From NCBI RefSeq assembly GCF_027451485.1, contig NZ_DAIDJE010000048.1, positions 1-64,000 on the forward strand: a stretch of DNA of 64,000 nt, read 5' to 3'. This document shows positions 56,157 through 64,000 of this stretch, piece after piece; the stretch's first letter is position 1; every line of letters begins with the position of its first letter. The notes beneath the pieces were generated by a model that made no database searches, was not told the DNA's origin, and saw nothing but the letters and a program-made list of their open reading frames with translations. The stretch is from Bradyrhizobium sp. (GTDB lineage Bacteria; Pseudomonadota; Alphaproteobacteria; Rhizobiales; Xanthobacteraceae). The translations under genes and the position numbers were made by a program.

Positions 56157-57421
56157 GCGCTGCTTTCGACCGCACGGTCGGAACGATCGGCGTAGATGTA
56201 GAGCGGGCGCGCCGTTCCTTCCACGACTTCGCGCGAGATCACCACCTCTTCCACACCTTCCAGACCCGGCAGGTCGAACATGGTCTCGAGCAGAATGCTT
56301 TCGAGGATCGATCGCAGACCACGTGCGCCGGTCTTGCGCTCGATCGCCTTGCGGGCGACCGCGCCAAGCGCCTCATCGGCGAAGGTCAGCTCGATGTTCT
56401 CCATCTCGAACAGCCGCTGATACTGCTTGACCAGAGCGTTCTTCGGATCGGTCAGGATCTTCTTCAGCGAAGCCTCATCCAGGTCCTCCAGCGTCGCCAC
56501 GACCGGCAGACGGCCGACGAATTCCGGGATCAGGCCGTACTTGAGGAGATCTTCCGGCTCGACGTGACGGAAAATTTCGCCGGTGCGGCGGTCTTCCGGC
56601 GCCAGCACCTGGGCGCCGAAGCCGATCGAAGTCGAACGGCCCCGCGCGGAGATGATCTTCTCGAGCCCCGAGAAAGCGCCGCCGCAGATGAACAGGATAT
56701 TGGTGGTGTCGACCTGCAAGAATTCCTGCTGCGGATGCTTGCGGCCGCCTTGCGGAGGCACCGATGCGACGGTGCCTTCCATGATCTTGAGCAAAGCCTG
56801 CTGCACGCCCTCGCCCGAGACGTCGCGGGTGATCGACGGATTGTCAGACTTGCGGCTGATCTTGTCGATTTCGTCGATATAGACGATGCCGCGCTGGGCG
56901 CGCTCGACATTGTAGTCGGCCGACTGCAGCAGCTTCAGGATGATATTCTCGACGTCTTCGCCGACATAACCGGCTTCGGTCAGCGTCGTGGCGTCCGCCA
57001 TCGTGAAGGGAACGTCAAGGATACGCGCCAGCGTCTGCGCCAGCAGCGTCTTGCCCGAACCGGTCGGGCCGATCAGCAGGATGTTCGACTTCGCTAGCTC
57101 GACGTCGTTGTGCTTGGTCTGATGATTGAGCCGCTTGTAGTGATTGTGGACGGCGACCGAGAGCACCTTCTTGGCATGGCTCTGGCCGATGACATAATCG
57201 TCCAGCACCTTGCAGATTTCCTTCGGCGTCGGAATCCCGTCGCGCGACTTCACCAGCGAGGATTTGTTTTCCTCACGGATGATGTCCATGCAGAGCTCGA
57301 CGCATTCGTCGCAGATGAAGACGGTTGGACCCGCGATCAGTTTGCGAACTTCGTGCTGGCTCTTGCCGCAGAACGAGCAATACAGCGTGTTCTTGGAGTC
57401 GCTGGCGCCAACCTTACTCAT
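56147..57421 (-). CDS. clpX: ATP-dependent Clp protease ATPase subunit ClpX
   Basis: AAA+ unfoldase, 424 residues, that recognises tagged substrates and feeds them to ClpP. It has an N-terminal C4 zinc domain (CSFC and CDEC), Walker A GPTGSGKT near 120, pore loop AGYVGED, Walker [11 protein letters not shown] and the C-terminal IGF loop that docks ClpP. It lies 453 bases after clpP on the same strand. Confidence 0.97.
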   Translation of the reverse strand: MSKVGASDSKNTLYCSFCGKSQHEVRKLIAGPTVFICDECVELCMDIIREENKSSLVKSRDGIPTPKEICKVLDDYVIGQSHAKKVLSVAVHNHYKRLNHQTKHNDVELAKSNILLIGPTGSGKTLLAQTLARILDVPFTMADATTLTEAGYVGEDVENIILKLLQSADYNVERAQRGIVYIDEIDKISRKSDNPSITRDVSGEGVQQALLKIMEGTVASVPPQGGRKHPQQEFLQVDTTNILFICGGAFSGLEKIISARGRSTSIGFGAQVLAPEDRRTGEIFRHVEPEDLLKYGLIPEFVGRLPVVATLEDLDEASLKKILTDPKNALVKQYQRLFEMENIELTFADEALGAVARKAIERKTGARGLRSILESILLETMFDLPGLEGVEEVVISREVVEGTARPLYIYADRSDRAVESSASA

Positions 57422-57874
57422 TCATGTCTCCGTCCGCAGTTCGATCAAGCAGGCTTGCTCTGATCCCGGCAACTGCCGGCCACGATCTTTGTTCAAGTCG
57501 TTGTAGATAGAGCAAAATCCGTACCAGAAAAGACCCTTTTTTCTTGTCTCGCCGCGGGAATCGCGGCCAACTCGAATCCCATGCAAGCATAACCCAAGCG
57601 ACCTAGCCAACCATGCTCGCACCCGACTATCAAGAATTCGCTAATTGCCGAGGCTACGCTATCCGTGACAATACCGTGATTTGCGCCGCTGCGCGCCAAT
57701 TACCGGTCAAAATCCGCCAGGCGTTGCGCGATTACCACGCCAAACCGGGGCGAAAGCGGAACTTTCGGCCGGACCGGGCAGAAAGGAACGCTTTCGGGAC
57801 CATTTGGCGGGGCAATCCCTATTAACGCCGGTTTGGGCCAACTGGGACGATCAGCTTGGGTTGCCTCGCCCCGT
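57422..57874. other. Gap between clpP and clpX
   Basis: No gene is supported. A 70-codon plus-strand frame (57613-57825) lacks a ribosome binding site and family resemblance. The region probably holds the clpX promoter. Confidence 0.45.
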
Positions 57875-58513
57875 TCAGCTCGCCTTGGCGACGGAAACCG
57901 GGTCATCGGGCCGCTTGTCGATCACCTTGTCGACGAGGCCGAACGCCTGGGCATCGGCGGCGGTGAGGAACTTGTCGCGTTCCAGCGCATCCTCGATCGA
58001 CTTGTAGGTCTGGCCGGTATGCTTGACGTAGATCTCGTTAAGCCGCTTCTTGAGGTTCAGGATTTCCTGCGCGTGCAGCATAATGTCAGTTGCCTGGCCC
58101 TGGAAGCCACCCGAGGGCTGGTGCACCATAATGCGTGAGTTCGGCAGCGAAAAACGCATGTCCTTTTCGCCGGCGGCAAGCAATAGCGAGCCCATCGAAG
58201 CCGCCTGCCCCGTGCACAGGGTCGAGACTGGCGGGCGAATGAACTGCATAGTGTCGTAAATCGCAAGCCCCGACGTCACCACTCCGCCCGGCGAGTTGAT
58301 GTACATGGAGATTTCCTTCTTCGGATTCTCCGCTTCGAGAAACAGAAGCTGGGCGACGATCAGCGTCGACATACCGTCCTCGACCGGCCCGGTGACGAAG
58401 ATGATCCGCTCCTTGAGCAGGCGCGAAAAGATGTCGTAGGCCCGTTCGCCACGGTTGGTCTGCTCGACCACCATCGGCACGAGGTTCATGTAGGTTTCAA
58501 CGGGATCGCGCAT
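57875..58513 (-). CDS. clpP: ATP-dependent Clp protease proteolytic subunit
   Basis: Serine protease, 212 residues, forming the tetradecameric chamber used by ClpX and ClpA. The nucleophile Ser is in [11 protein letters not shown], the His in [12 protein letters not shown] and the Asp in the ALERDKFL region. The pair with clpX and the neighbouring tig and lon make this the protein quality control block. Confidence 0.97.
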   Translation of the reverse strand: MRDPVETYMNLVPMVVEQTNRGERAYDIFSRLLKERIIFVTGPVEDGMSTLIVAQLLFLEAENPKKEISMYINSPGGVVTSGLAIYDTMQFIRPPVSTLCTGQAASMGSLLLAAGEKDMRFSLPNSRIMVHQPSGGFQGQATDIMLHAQEILNLKKRLNEIYVKHTGQTYKSIEDALERDKFLTAADAQAFGLVDKVIDKRPDDPVSVAKAS

Positions 58514-58812
58514 AAGTCACCCAGGGTTGGCAGGAACAAACATTTGCCGGCGAACGTAAGGCACTGAAACCGAGGCCGGCAGGATGAAGGTTCCGTGATG
58601 CAGGACTTCAAACAGGTTCACAGATAATCTTGGCATTTCCGGCCACAAGACCGGAATCCCCGGCCGTGTGACCGGGCCTGCAGTTGAAGCTGATTCTGGC
58701 GGATACGCCTAGCCAACGGCGCCGGCCCGGCGCCCTTTTGTGCTTCAACCTTAACGCTGAACTTACAGACGCTTAGTGGTGCGGATTCGACATTGGCTGT
58801 CAGTCCGCCCGA
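58514..58812. other. Gap between tig and clpP
   Basis: About 300 bases with no gene. Several short inverted repeats are present (for example 58637-58642 with 58651-58656, and a GC-rich stem at 58718-58734). None has a T-run on the minus strand, so no terminator for tig is claimed. The clpP promoter must be here. Confidence 0.4.
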
Positions 58813-60174
58813 CTAGGCCGCGCTCTTTTCCGCCTCATCCTCTTTGTAGAGTTCTTCGCGCGAAACCTTCTTTTCGGTCACCGTGGCGAGCTCGAGGATG
58901 AAGTCGACCACCTTGTCCTCATAGATGGGTGCACGAAGCTGGGCCAGCGCATTGGCGTTGTTGCGATAAAAATCCCAGACCTCCTTCTCGCGGCCCGGCA
59001 TCTGGCGGGCCCGCTCGATCACGGCACGGCCGACCTCGTCGTCTGTGACGGTGATCTTGTTCTTCTCGCCGATCTCGGACAGCACAAGGCCGAGCCGGAC
59101 ACGGCGGTCCGCGATCTTGCGGTATTCCTCTTTGGCGGCCTCCTCGGTCGTATTTTCATCCGCGAAGGTTTTGCCGGCGGCTTCCATTTCCGATTTGATC
59201 GAGTCCCACATCAGATTGAACTCTTCGTCGACCAGCGTCGGCGGGGCCTCGAAACGATGGGCCTCGTCAAGGCGATCGAGCAGAATGCGCTTGACGCGCT
59301 GACGAGTCGCGCCGGCAAATTCGGCGGCGATCCGCTCACGAGCCGCCTGCTTCAGCTTGTCCAGGGATTCCATTCCCAGCGTCTTGGCGAATTCATCGTT
59401 GATCTCGAGTTCCTGCGGCGCCTCGATCTTGGACGCCGTGGTCTCGAATTCGGCGGCCTTGCCCGCCAGTTCCTTGTTGCCGTAATTGGCGGGGAAACTG
59501 ACTTTCAACGTCCGGGTTTCGCCTGGCGCAATGCCGATCAGTTGATCCTCAAAACCGGGGATGAAGGTGTTGGAGCCGATGGTCACCGGGATATTCTCTG
59601 CGGTGCCGCCCTCGAATGCGGTACCGTCGATCGTGCCCTTGAAAGAGACGGTGACGCGGTCACCGCTGGCCGCCTTGGCTCCCTCGCCCTTGTCGGCGAA
59701 GCTGCGGTTCTGTTCGGCAATCCGCTTGACGGCATCCTCGACCTCGGCGTCGGTGACGTCGGCGACCGGCTTCTCGACCTTGAAGCTCTTGAAGTCAGCG
59801 AGCGCAATCGGCGGGACGACCTCGATCGCGACGGTATATGTCAGATCCGACTTGCCTGCGAGCAGCTCTTCGACTTCCTTCTGCTCGGTTGGCATCGTGA
59901 TCTTGGGTTCCGTCGCGAGGCGGAAGCCGCGCTCGGTGAAAAGCTTGGAATTGGCGTCGCGGATGGTCTGGTCGATCGCCTCGGCCATCACCGAGCGGCC
60001 ATAGATCTTCTTCAGATGGGCGACCGGCACCTTGCCGGGACGGAAGCCATTGAGCCGGACCTTGTCCTTCATCTCCACCAGGCGCTCATCGGCCTTGGCG
60101 TCGAGATCGGCCGCTGGAACACTGATCTGAAACTCGTGCTTCAATCCCTCGGCAACCGTTTCCTTTACCTGCAT
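58813..60174 (-). CDS. tig: Trigger factor
   Basis: Ribosome-associated chaperone with peptidyl-prolyl isomerase activity, 453 residues. The N-terminal ribosome-binding region contains the [10 protein letters not shown] loop (about 40-49), followed by the FKBP-type domain ([14 protein letters not shown] near 170) and a helical C-terminal chaperone domain ending in a charged tail. It is upstream of clpP, as in many Proteobacteria. Confidence 0.96.
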   Translation of the reverse strand: MQVKETVAEGLKHEFQISVPAADLDAKADERLVEMKDKVRLNGFRPGKVPVAHLKKIYGRSVMAEAIDQTIRDANSKLFTERGFRLATEPKITMPTEQKEVEELLAGKSDLTYTVAIEVVPPIALADFKSFKVEKPVADVTDAEVEDAVKRIAEQNRSFADKGEGAKAASGDRVTVSFKGTIDGTAFEGGTAENIPVTIGSNTFIPGFEDQLIGIAPGETRTLKVSFPANYGNKELAGKAAEFETTASKIEAPQELEINDEFAKTLGMESLDKLKQAARERIAAEFAGATRQRVKRILLDRLDEAHRFEAPPTLVDEEFNLMWDSIKSEMEAAGKTFADENTTEEAAKEEYRKIADRRVRLGLVLSEIGEKNKITVTDDEVGRAVIERARQMPGREKEVWDFYRNNANALAQLRAPIYEDKVVDFILELATVTEKKVSREELYKEDEAEKSAA

Positions 60175-60519
60175 GGCTTCAATCTTCTTCTCAAGAAGTC
60201 CGGCACGGGCCGGACGCGTTCAATTTGAAATGGCGCATACCATCGTGGCTTGCGCCGGCGGTTTCGGTAGTCTCCAGAACCCTATGAAATCCTTGCCGTA
60301 TTCCGCGGCCCGGCTGTCTCGACTTCCGAATAATCACAAGCCGCCGGCGGCCCAAAGGCGATGGGTTGTCGCTCGTAACGCAATGGCGGCAGGAGATCAA
60401 CAGTTCCGCCATGGGACAGCGTCCCAAAACGGGGCCGAGCAAGCTATGGTCGCGATCGGCAACCTCCGCCACACACCCCCGTCGAATTGCAACAATTCTT
60501 GCGCAGGGGGAGCGGGAGG
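60175..60519. other. Gap between tig and tRNA-Leu
   Basis: About 345 bases with no supported gene. Open frames on both strands are short and lack ribosome binding sites. The region probably holds the tig promoter. Confidence 0.4.
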
Positions 60520-60604
<85 letters not shown>

Positions 60605-60799
60605 AAGAAGAGCATATCCGCCGCCGTGCCGCGGGCAGCGGCTTATAACATGCGCTGCAAGCCGACAGCAAATGCAGGTCGCGGCCACCGCAATCCAACA
60701 TTCGCACCACTTTCCAACCGGCCCCTCATGCAACCGACAGGAACTTCAATTCGCCGCACTGGCCGCAATACCATGCAAAGACTGGCCGGCATCAACGAT

Positions 60800-62110
60800 A
60801 TGTCTGATCACAAACCGAATGGCATTTTTCGACCGAACCGGCGCGAGGTCATGGCCGGTCTCGCGGCCGCCACGCTGCAAGCACCGAAGCGCGCAGTGGC
60901 GGCGGAAACACCGCTTGCACTTCGCTGCAGGGAAGCCTCGCTCGGCTTACGGGAAACAGGCGCGGCAACACAGACCTGGTCGCTCGGCGATCAGCCGCTT
61001 CATTTCAAGCGCGGCGATCGTCGAGAGGTTACACTGGTCAATGATCTCACGGTTTCGGTCGCGCTCAACTGGCGCGGCCTCGACGGCGCGGCCGCGCTTG
61101 AGCCTCTGCTGGCGCGTTCTCAACTCGCGCCGTCGGCGCGCGACACCTTCGACCTGCCGTTGCGCGACGCCGGGACTTATCTGTGCGATGCTGGCTTGCT
61201 CGGCGACGGCGCGTCGCGGCCATTCCGGGGACTGCCGCTCATTGTGCACGAGAGCGAGCCGGTCGAGGTCGATCGCGACGAGGTGCTCTTCATCGAGGGC
61301 TGGCGGCTGAAGCCGGATGGCACCGCGATCGCACCCGGCACTGATCCCGCGGGCACGCAGGGGATCTACACCGCCAACGGGCTGCCTTTGCGCGAACTTG
61401 AGTTTCGCCGCGGTGAACGCTTGAGGATTCGCTTCATCAATGCTCTCGAGCGTCGGACGATCGCGCTGAAAATGCTGTACCACCGCATCACTGTGATGGC
61501 GCTGGACGGGCAGCCGGCCGAGCCGTTTATGGCGCTCAATGGCGCCTTCACCTTGGCGCCGGGCGGCCGGGCGGACGTCTTTGTCGATGTCGCGCAAGAC
61601 TCCGGCAACACGCCGATCCTCATGCATGACGGAGAAGCGGTTCACCTGATCGGCCGCATGGTCCTGTCAGAGGAGACCCCAATCCGTTCTCAGACCCTGC
61701 CGCCTCCATCCGCCCTGCCCTCGAATGGCTTGCCCGCACGGCTCGACCTCAAGGCCGCATTGCGGGTCGATCTGCCCTTTGGCGACGAACAAAAGAACTG
61801 GCTTCGGCCGGACAGTTTCACACCGACGGCACCGCCCGTCTTTCGCGCCAAGGCCGGCCGCACCGTGGTGCTCTCGCTGATCAACCGCGCGAAAGTGACA
61901 GTCGTCATTCACGTGCACGGGCATCATTTCCGGCTGCTCGACCGGCTCGACGACGGCTGGAAGCCGTTCTGGGCGGATACGATCGCAATCGATGCCGGAC
62001 AGACCCTGCGCGTTGCCTTCGCGGCCGAATATGCCGGGCATTGGCTGATCGAAGCGGCAGAGACGAATTGGAGCGCACCGAAACTCCTGCGCTGGTTCAG
62101 CGTCGAGTAA
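60800..62110 (+). CDS. Multicopper-oxidase-like protein lacking most copper ligands
   Basis: A 436-residue protein with a twin-arginine-type leader (NRREVMAGL near residue 13-21, then AVAAE). It has two or three cupredoxin domains of the multicopper oxidase fold. The usual HWHGL motif is replaced by NWRGLDG (about 90) and the YHSH-type motif by LCDAG (about 128). One HVHGHH cluster near 371 remains, but the final HCHIxxH motif is absent at the C-terminus. It therefore resembles copper-free family members such as FtsP/SufI. The start at 60800 has a weak ribosome binding site; earlier in-frame starts exist. Confidence 0.8.
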   Translation: MSDHKPNGIFRPNRREVMAGLAAATLQAPKRAVAAETPLALRCREASLGLRETGAATQTWSLGDQPLHFKRGDRREVTLVNDLTVSVALNWRGLDGAAALEPLLARSQLAPSARDTFDLPLRDAGTYLCDAGLLGDGASRPFRGLPLIVHESEPVEVDRDEVLFIEGWRLKPDGTAIAPGTDPAGTQGIYTANGLPLRELEFRRGERLRIRFINALERRTIALKMLYHRITVMALDGQPAEPFMALNGAFTLAPGGRADVFVDVAQDSGNTPILMHDGEAVHLIGRMVLSEETPIRSQTLPPPSALPSNGLPARLDLKAALRVDLPFGDEQKNWLRPDSFTPTAPPVFRAKAGRTVVLSLINRAKVTVVIHVHGHHFRLLDRLDDGWKPFWADTIAIDAGQTLRVAFAAEYAGHWLIEAAETNWSAPKLLRWFSVE

Positions 62111-62190
62111 ACTCCATCAGTTGCGATGATCTCGGCGCAAGCGCCATGGTTTGTCGCAAGGAAACCCGCTGCGATGTTCCGGACCATGGG

Positions 62191-63690
62191 CTAATAATCG
62201 ATGCCGAACTCGTCATAGAGATGGCGAGTCACCGCGGGCAACGTCTCCGGCAGGTCTTCCGCGATCAGTCCGGGTCCCGCCTCTTGCGCCGCCTCACCGT
62301 GCATCCAGACCCCGATCGAGGCCGCCTCGAACGCCGGCACGCCCTGCGCCAATAACCCGGCGATCATGCCCGACAGCACGTCGCCGGCACCCGCGGTCGC
62401 AAGCCACGGCGGAGCATTTGCCGCGATGGTCGCACGGCCGTCGGGAGATGCGACCGTGGTATCAGGACCTTTCAACAGCACGACCGCGCCGGCACGTTCG
62501 GCCGCCGCCCTCACCCGCTCGAGCTTGGAGCGGCCCGGATGCTTGTTGCTGATATCGCTGAACAGCCGCGGGAACTCGCCCTCGTGCGGCGTGAGGACCA
62601 CCTGCGGATCGGACGAATGCCGGATCGTCTCGAACAGGCGTTCGGGCGCATCGGCGAAGCTGGTCAGCGCGTCCGCATCCAGCACCAGCGCCTTTTTCGC
62701 TGTGAGTGCCGCGAGCACGAGATCCCGGGATCGCTCACCGATGCCGGCACCCGGCCCTATGACATAGGCGTTAAGGCGCTTGTCGCCCAGCAATTCGCTG
62801 AATTCGATCACCGTGTCGACCGGGCGAACCATTACCGCCGTCAGCGCCGAGGCATTGACGGCAAGCGCATCGCGCGGCGAGGCCAGCGTGACGAGACCGG
62901 CGCCGGCCCGCAGGGCGCCGCGGGCGGAAAGCCGCGCCGCACCGGTTGCGGCAATGCCACCGGAGACGGCGACGACGTGGCCGCGGTCGTATTTGTGCCC
63001 CTCGACGGTCGGGATCGGAAACGCCTTGGCCCAGGACGAGGGAACATTCTCGAACGTTCTCGGTGCGATTTCCACCAGCACGCCGGCATCGATACCGATG
63101 TCGGCGACGCGGACGCGGCCGCAATGAACGCGTCCCGGCAGGAGAAGATGCGCCGGCTTGCGGCGAAAGAAGGTGACCGTCTCGACGGCACGCACGGCAG
63201 TTCCCATGATCGCACCCGACGTGCCGTTGATGCCGCTTGGCAGGTCAACCGCCAGGACCGGCGCGCCGTTGGCATTGATCGCCTCGATCATGTCGAACGG
63301 CTCACCCTTGACCGGGCGATCGAGACCGGCGCCGAACAGCGCATCGATGATCAGCGCCGGTCTGCCGATCGCCTGCGGATTGAACGGCAGCACCGGATAT
63401 TTCCAGCCTCGTGCAGCGGAAGCTGCATCGCCCTGCAAGCTTTCCCGCTCGCACAGCAGGATGACCGAAACTTCCCGGCCGCGCGCTGCGAGTTCAGCGG
63501 CCGCCACAAAACCGTCGCCACCATTATTGCCCGGGCCGGCGATCACCAGGATCGGCCCTTCCGCGACAAGGTCCATGGCGGCCGCGGCAACCGCCTGCCC
63601 CGCGCTCAGCATCAAGGCGAAGCCCGGCGTTCCCGCGGCGATCGCGAGCCGGTCGGCCCGCGCCATCTCAGCCGTCGTCAGAACTTCCAT
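62191..63690 (-). CDS. nnr: Bifunctional NAD(P)H-hydrate epimerase and ADP-dependent dehydratase
   Basis: Repairs hydrated NADH and NADPH. In 499 residues it fuses an N-terminal YjeF epimerase domain (GPGNNGGDGFVAA near 52-64) to a C-terminal ribokinase-like dehydratase (LTPHEGEFPRL, then GAGDVLSGMIAG with the catalytic Asp). The ATG follows a GGGGATTAGG site. Fusion of the two activities is common in bacteria. Confidence 0.95.
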   Translation of the reverse strand: MEVLTTAEMARADRLAIAAGTPGFALMLSAGQAVAAAAMDLVAEGPILVIAGPGNNGGDGFVAAAELAARGREVSVILLCERESLQGDAASAARGWKYPVLPFNPQAIGRPALIIDALFGAGLDRPVKGEPFDMIEAINANGAPVLAVDLPSGINGTSGAIMGTAVRAVETVTFFRRKPAHLLLPGRVHCGRVRVADIGIDAGVLVEIAPRTFENVPSSWAKAFPIPTVEGHKYDRGHVVAVSGGIAATGAARLSARGALRAGAGLVTLASPRDALAVNASALTAVMVRPVDTVIEFSELLGDKRLNAYVIGPGAGIGERSRDLVLAALTAKKALVLDADALTSFADAPERLFETIRHSSDPQVVLTPHEGEFPRLFSDISNKHPGRSKLERVRAAAERAGAVVLLKGPDTTVASPDGRATIAANAPPWLATAGAGDVLSGMIAGLLAQGVPAFEAASIGVWMHGEAAQEAGPGLIAEDLPETLPAVTRHLYDEFGIDY

Positions 63691-64000
63691 GCCTAATCCC
63701 CTGACAGAAACGCCCGTTCCGAAGGCAGTTTTGGCGGTTTAGCCGAAAGCTTGGCCCGGATGGGCGCACACAATTTGGTCTATTTGCCTAATTTTAGTGC
63801 TGCACTATGCTGTGTCGATTCCCATCAACGGCCTTTCGGCACCTTCTAAGAGGTTGATGAAATTCAACAATCTGACACCTTAACGGCTTGGCATAGACCC
63901 TGCTTCCGAGGAAGCCATCTCCGGGTCTGTCGCCATGCAGGCAAATATCAAGCCTGTAACCGGCCACCTGATCCAAGTCATTTCGCGATCCGCGACAACA
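63691..64000. other. Right-edge gap
   Basis: No complete gene. A plus-strand frame opens at an ATG at 63935 (start MQANIKPVTG) and stays open to the window end, but its ribosome binding site is weak and 22 codons are too few to judge. It could be the start of the next gene. Confidence 0.35.

Noticed and set aside
57613-57825. 70-codon plus-strand frame between clpP and clpX
   Set aside because: No ribosome binding site, no family resemblance, and opposite in direction to both neighbours.
58718-58740. GC-rich hairpin followed by four T on the plus strand
   Set aside because: No plus-strand gene lies upstream and the minus strand has no T-run, so it is not called a terminator.
63751-63767. 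Possible sigma-54 promoter (TGGC and GC elements)
   Set aside because: The spacing between the GG and GC elements is off by one base from the required distance.

Overview
The window looks like a piece of a Bradyrhizobium chromosome (Alphaproteobacteria, Hyphomicrobiales) or of a very close relative. The evidence is high GC content, a run of housekeeping genes in the order typical of that group, a ribosomal protein S2 with a long C-terminal extension, a 14-gene complex I operon ending in birA and rnj, and small proteins and intergenic repeats that resemble those of Bradyrhizobium. No plasmid, phage, insertion sequence or CRISPR signature was seen.

Region 1 (1-16000, almost all minus strand) is an envelope and translation block. 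Read along the minus strand it runs rpsB, tsf, pyrH, frr, uppS, cdsA, dxr, rseP, bamA, fabZ, lpxA, lpxI, lpxB. It makes translation factors, UMP, undecaprenyl and isoprenoid precursors, phospholipid precursors, the outer membrane assembly machine and lipid A. lpxD, normally between bamA and fabZ, is absent here. The left edge holds a His-rich secreted protein and a strongly self-complementary, apparently non-coding repeat.

Region 2 (16000-24800) carries dnaE, a 32-residue membrane peptide, a porin-like outer membrane protein with a clear terminator, a small zinc-ribbon protein, the lipoprotein exporter genes lolD and lolC, and proS. Region 3 (24800-29600) appears to be an accessory insert. 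It has a PCuAC copper chaperone gene facing away from a plus-strand operon of DUF2946, an unknown outer-membrane-like protein, copC and copD. After it come a candidate structured RNA with an intrinsic terminator, a small hypothetical gene, a DUF1467 gene and a pair of large inverted repeats.

Region 4 (29600-48500, minus strand) is mce, rnj and birA downstream of the complete NADH dehydrogenase I operon nuoABCD-EFGHIJKLMN. Two extra genes sit inside this operon: an FkbM-type methyltransferase between nuoD and nuoE, and a one-helix 162-residue protein between nuoF and nuoG. Both are packed tightly enough to be translationally coupled, and they are the best candidates in the window for undescribed complex I accessory factors.

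Region 5 (48500-64000) has an HU protein, tRNA-Asp, pepT, a methyltransferase, three small stress- or envelope-type genes (including a CsbD gene only 59 codons long), tRNA-Val, and the protein quality control set lon, clpX, clpP and tig. It ends with tRNA-Leu, a Tat-type multicopper-oxidase-like protein that has lost most copper ligands, and nnr, the NAD(P)HX repair enzyme. All statements rest on reading the sequence; family names come from motif recognition, not from database searches.
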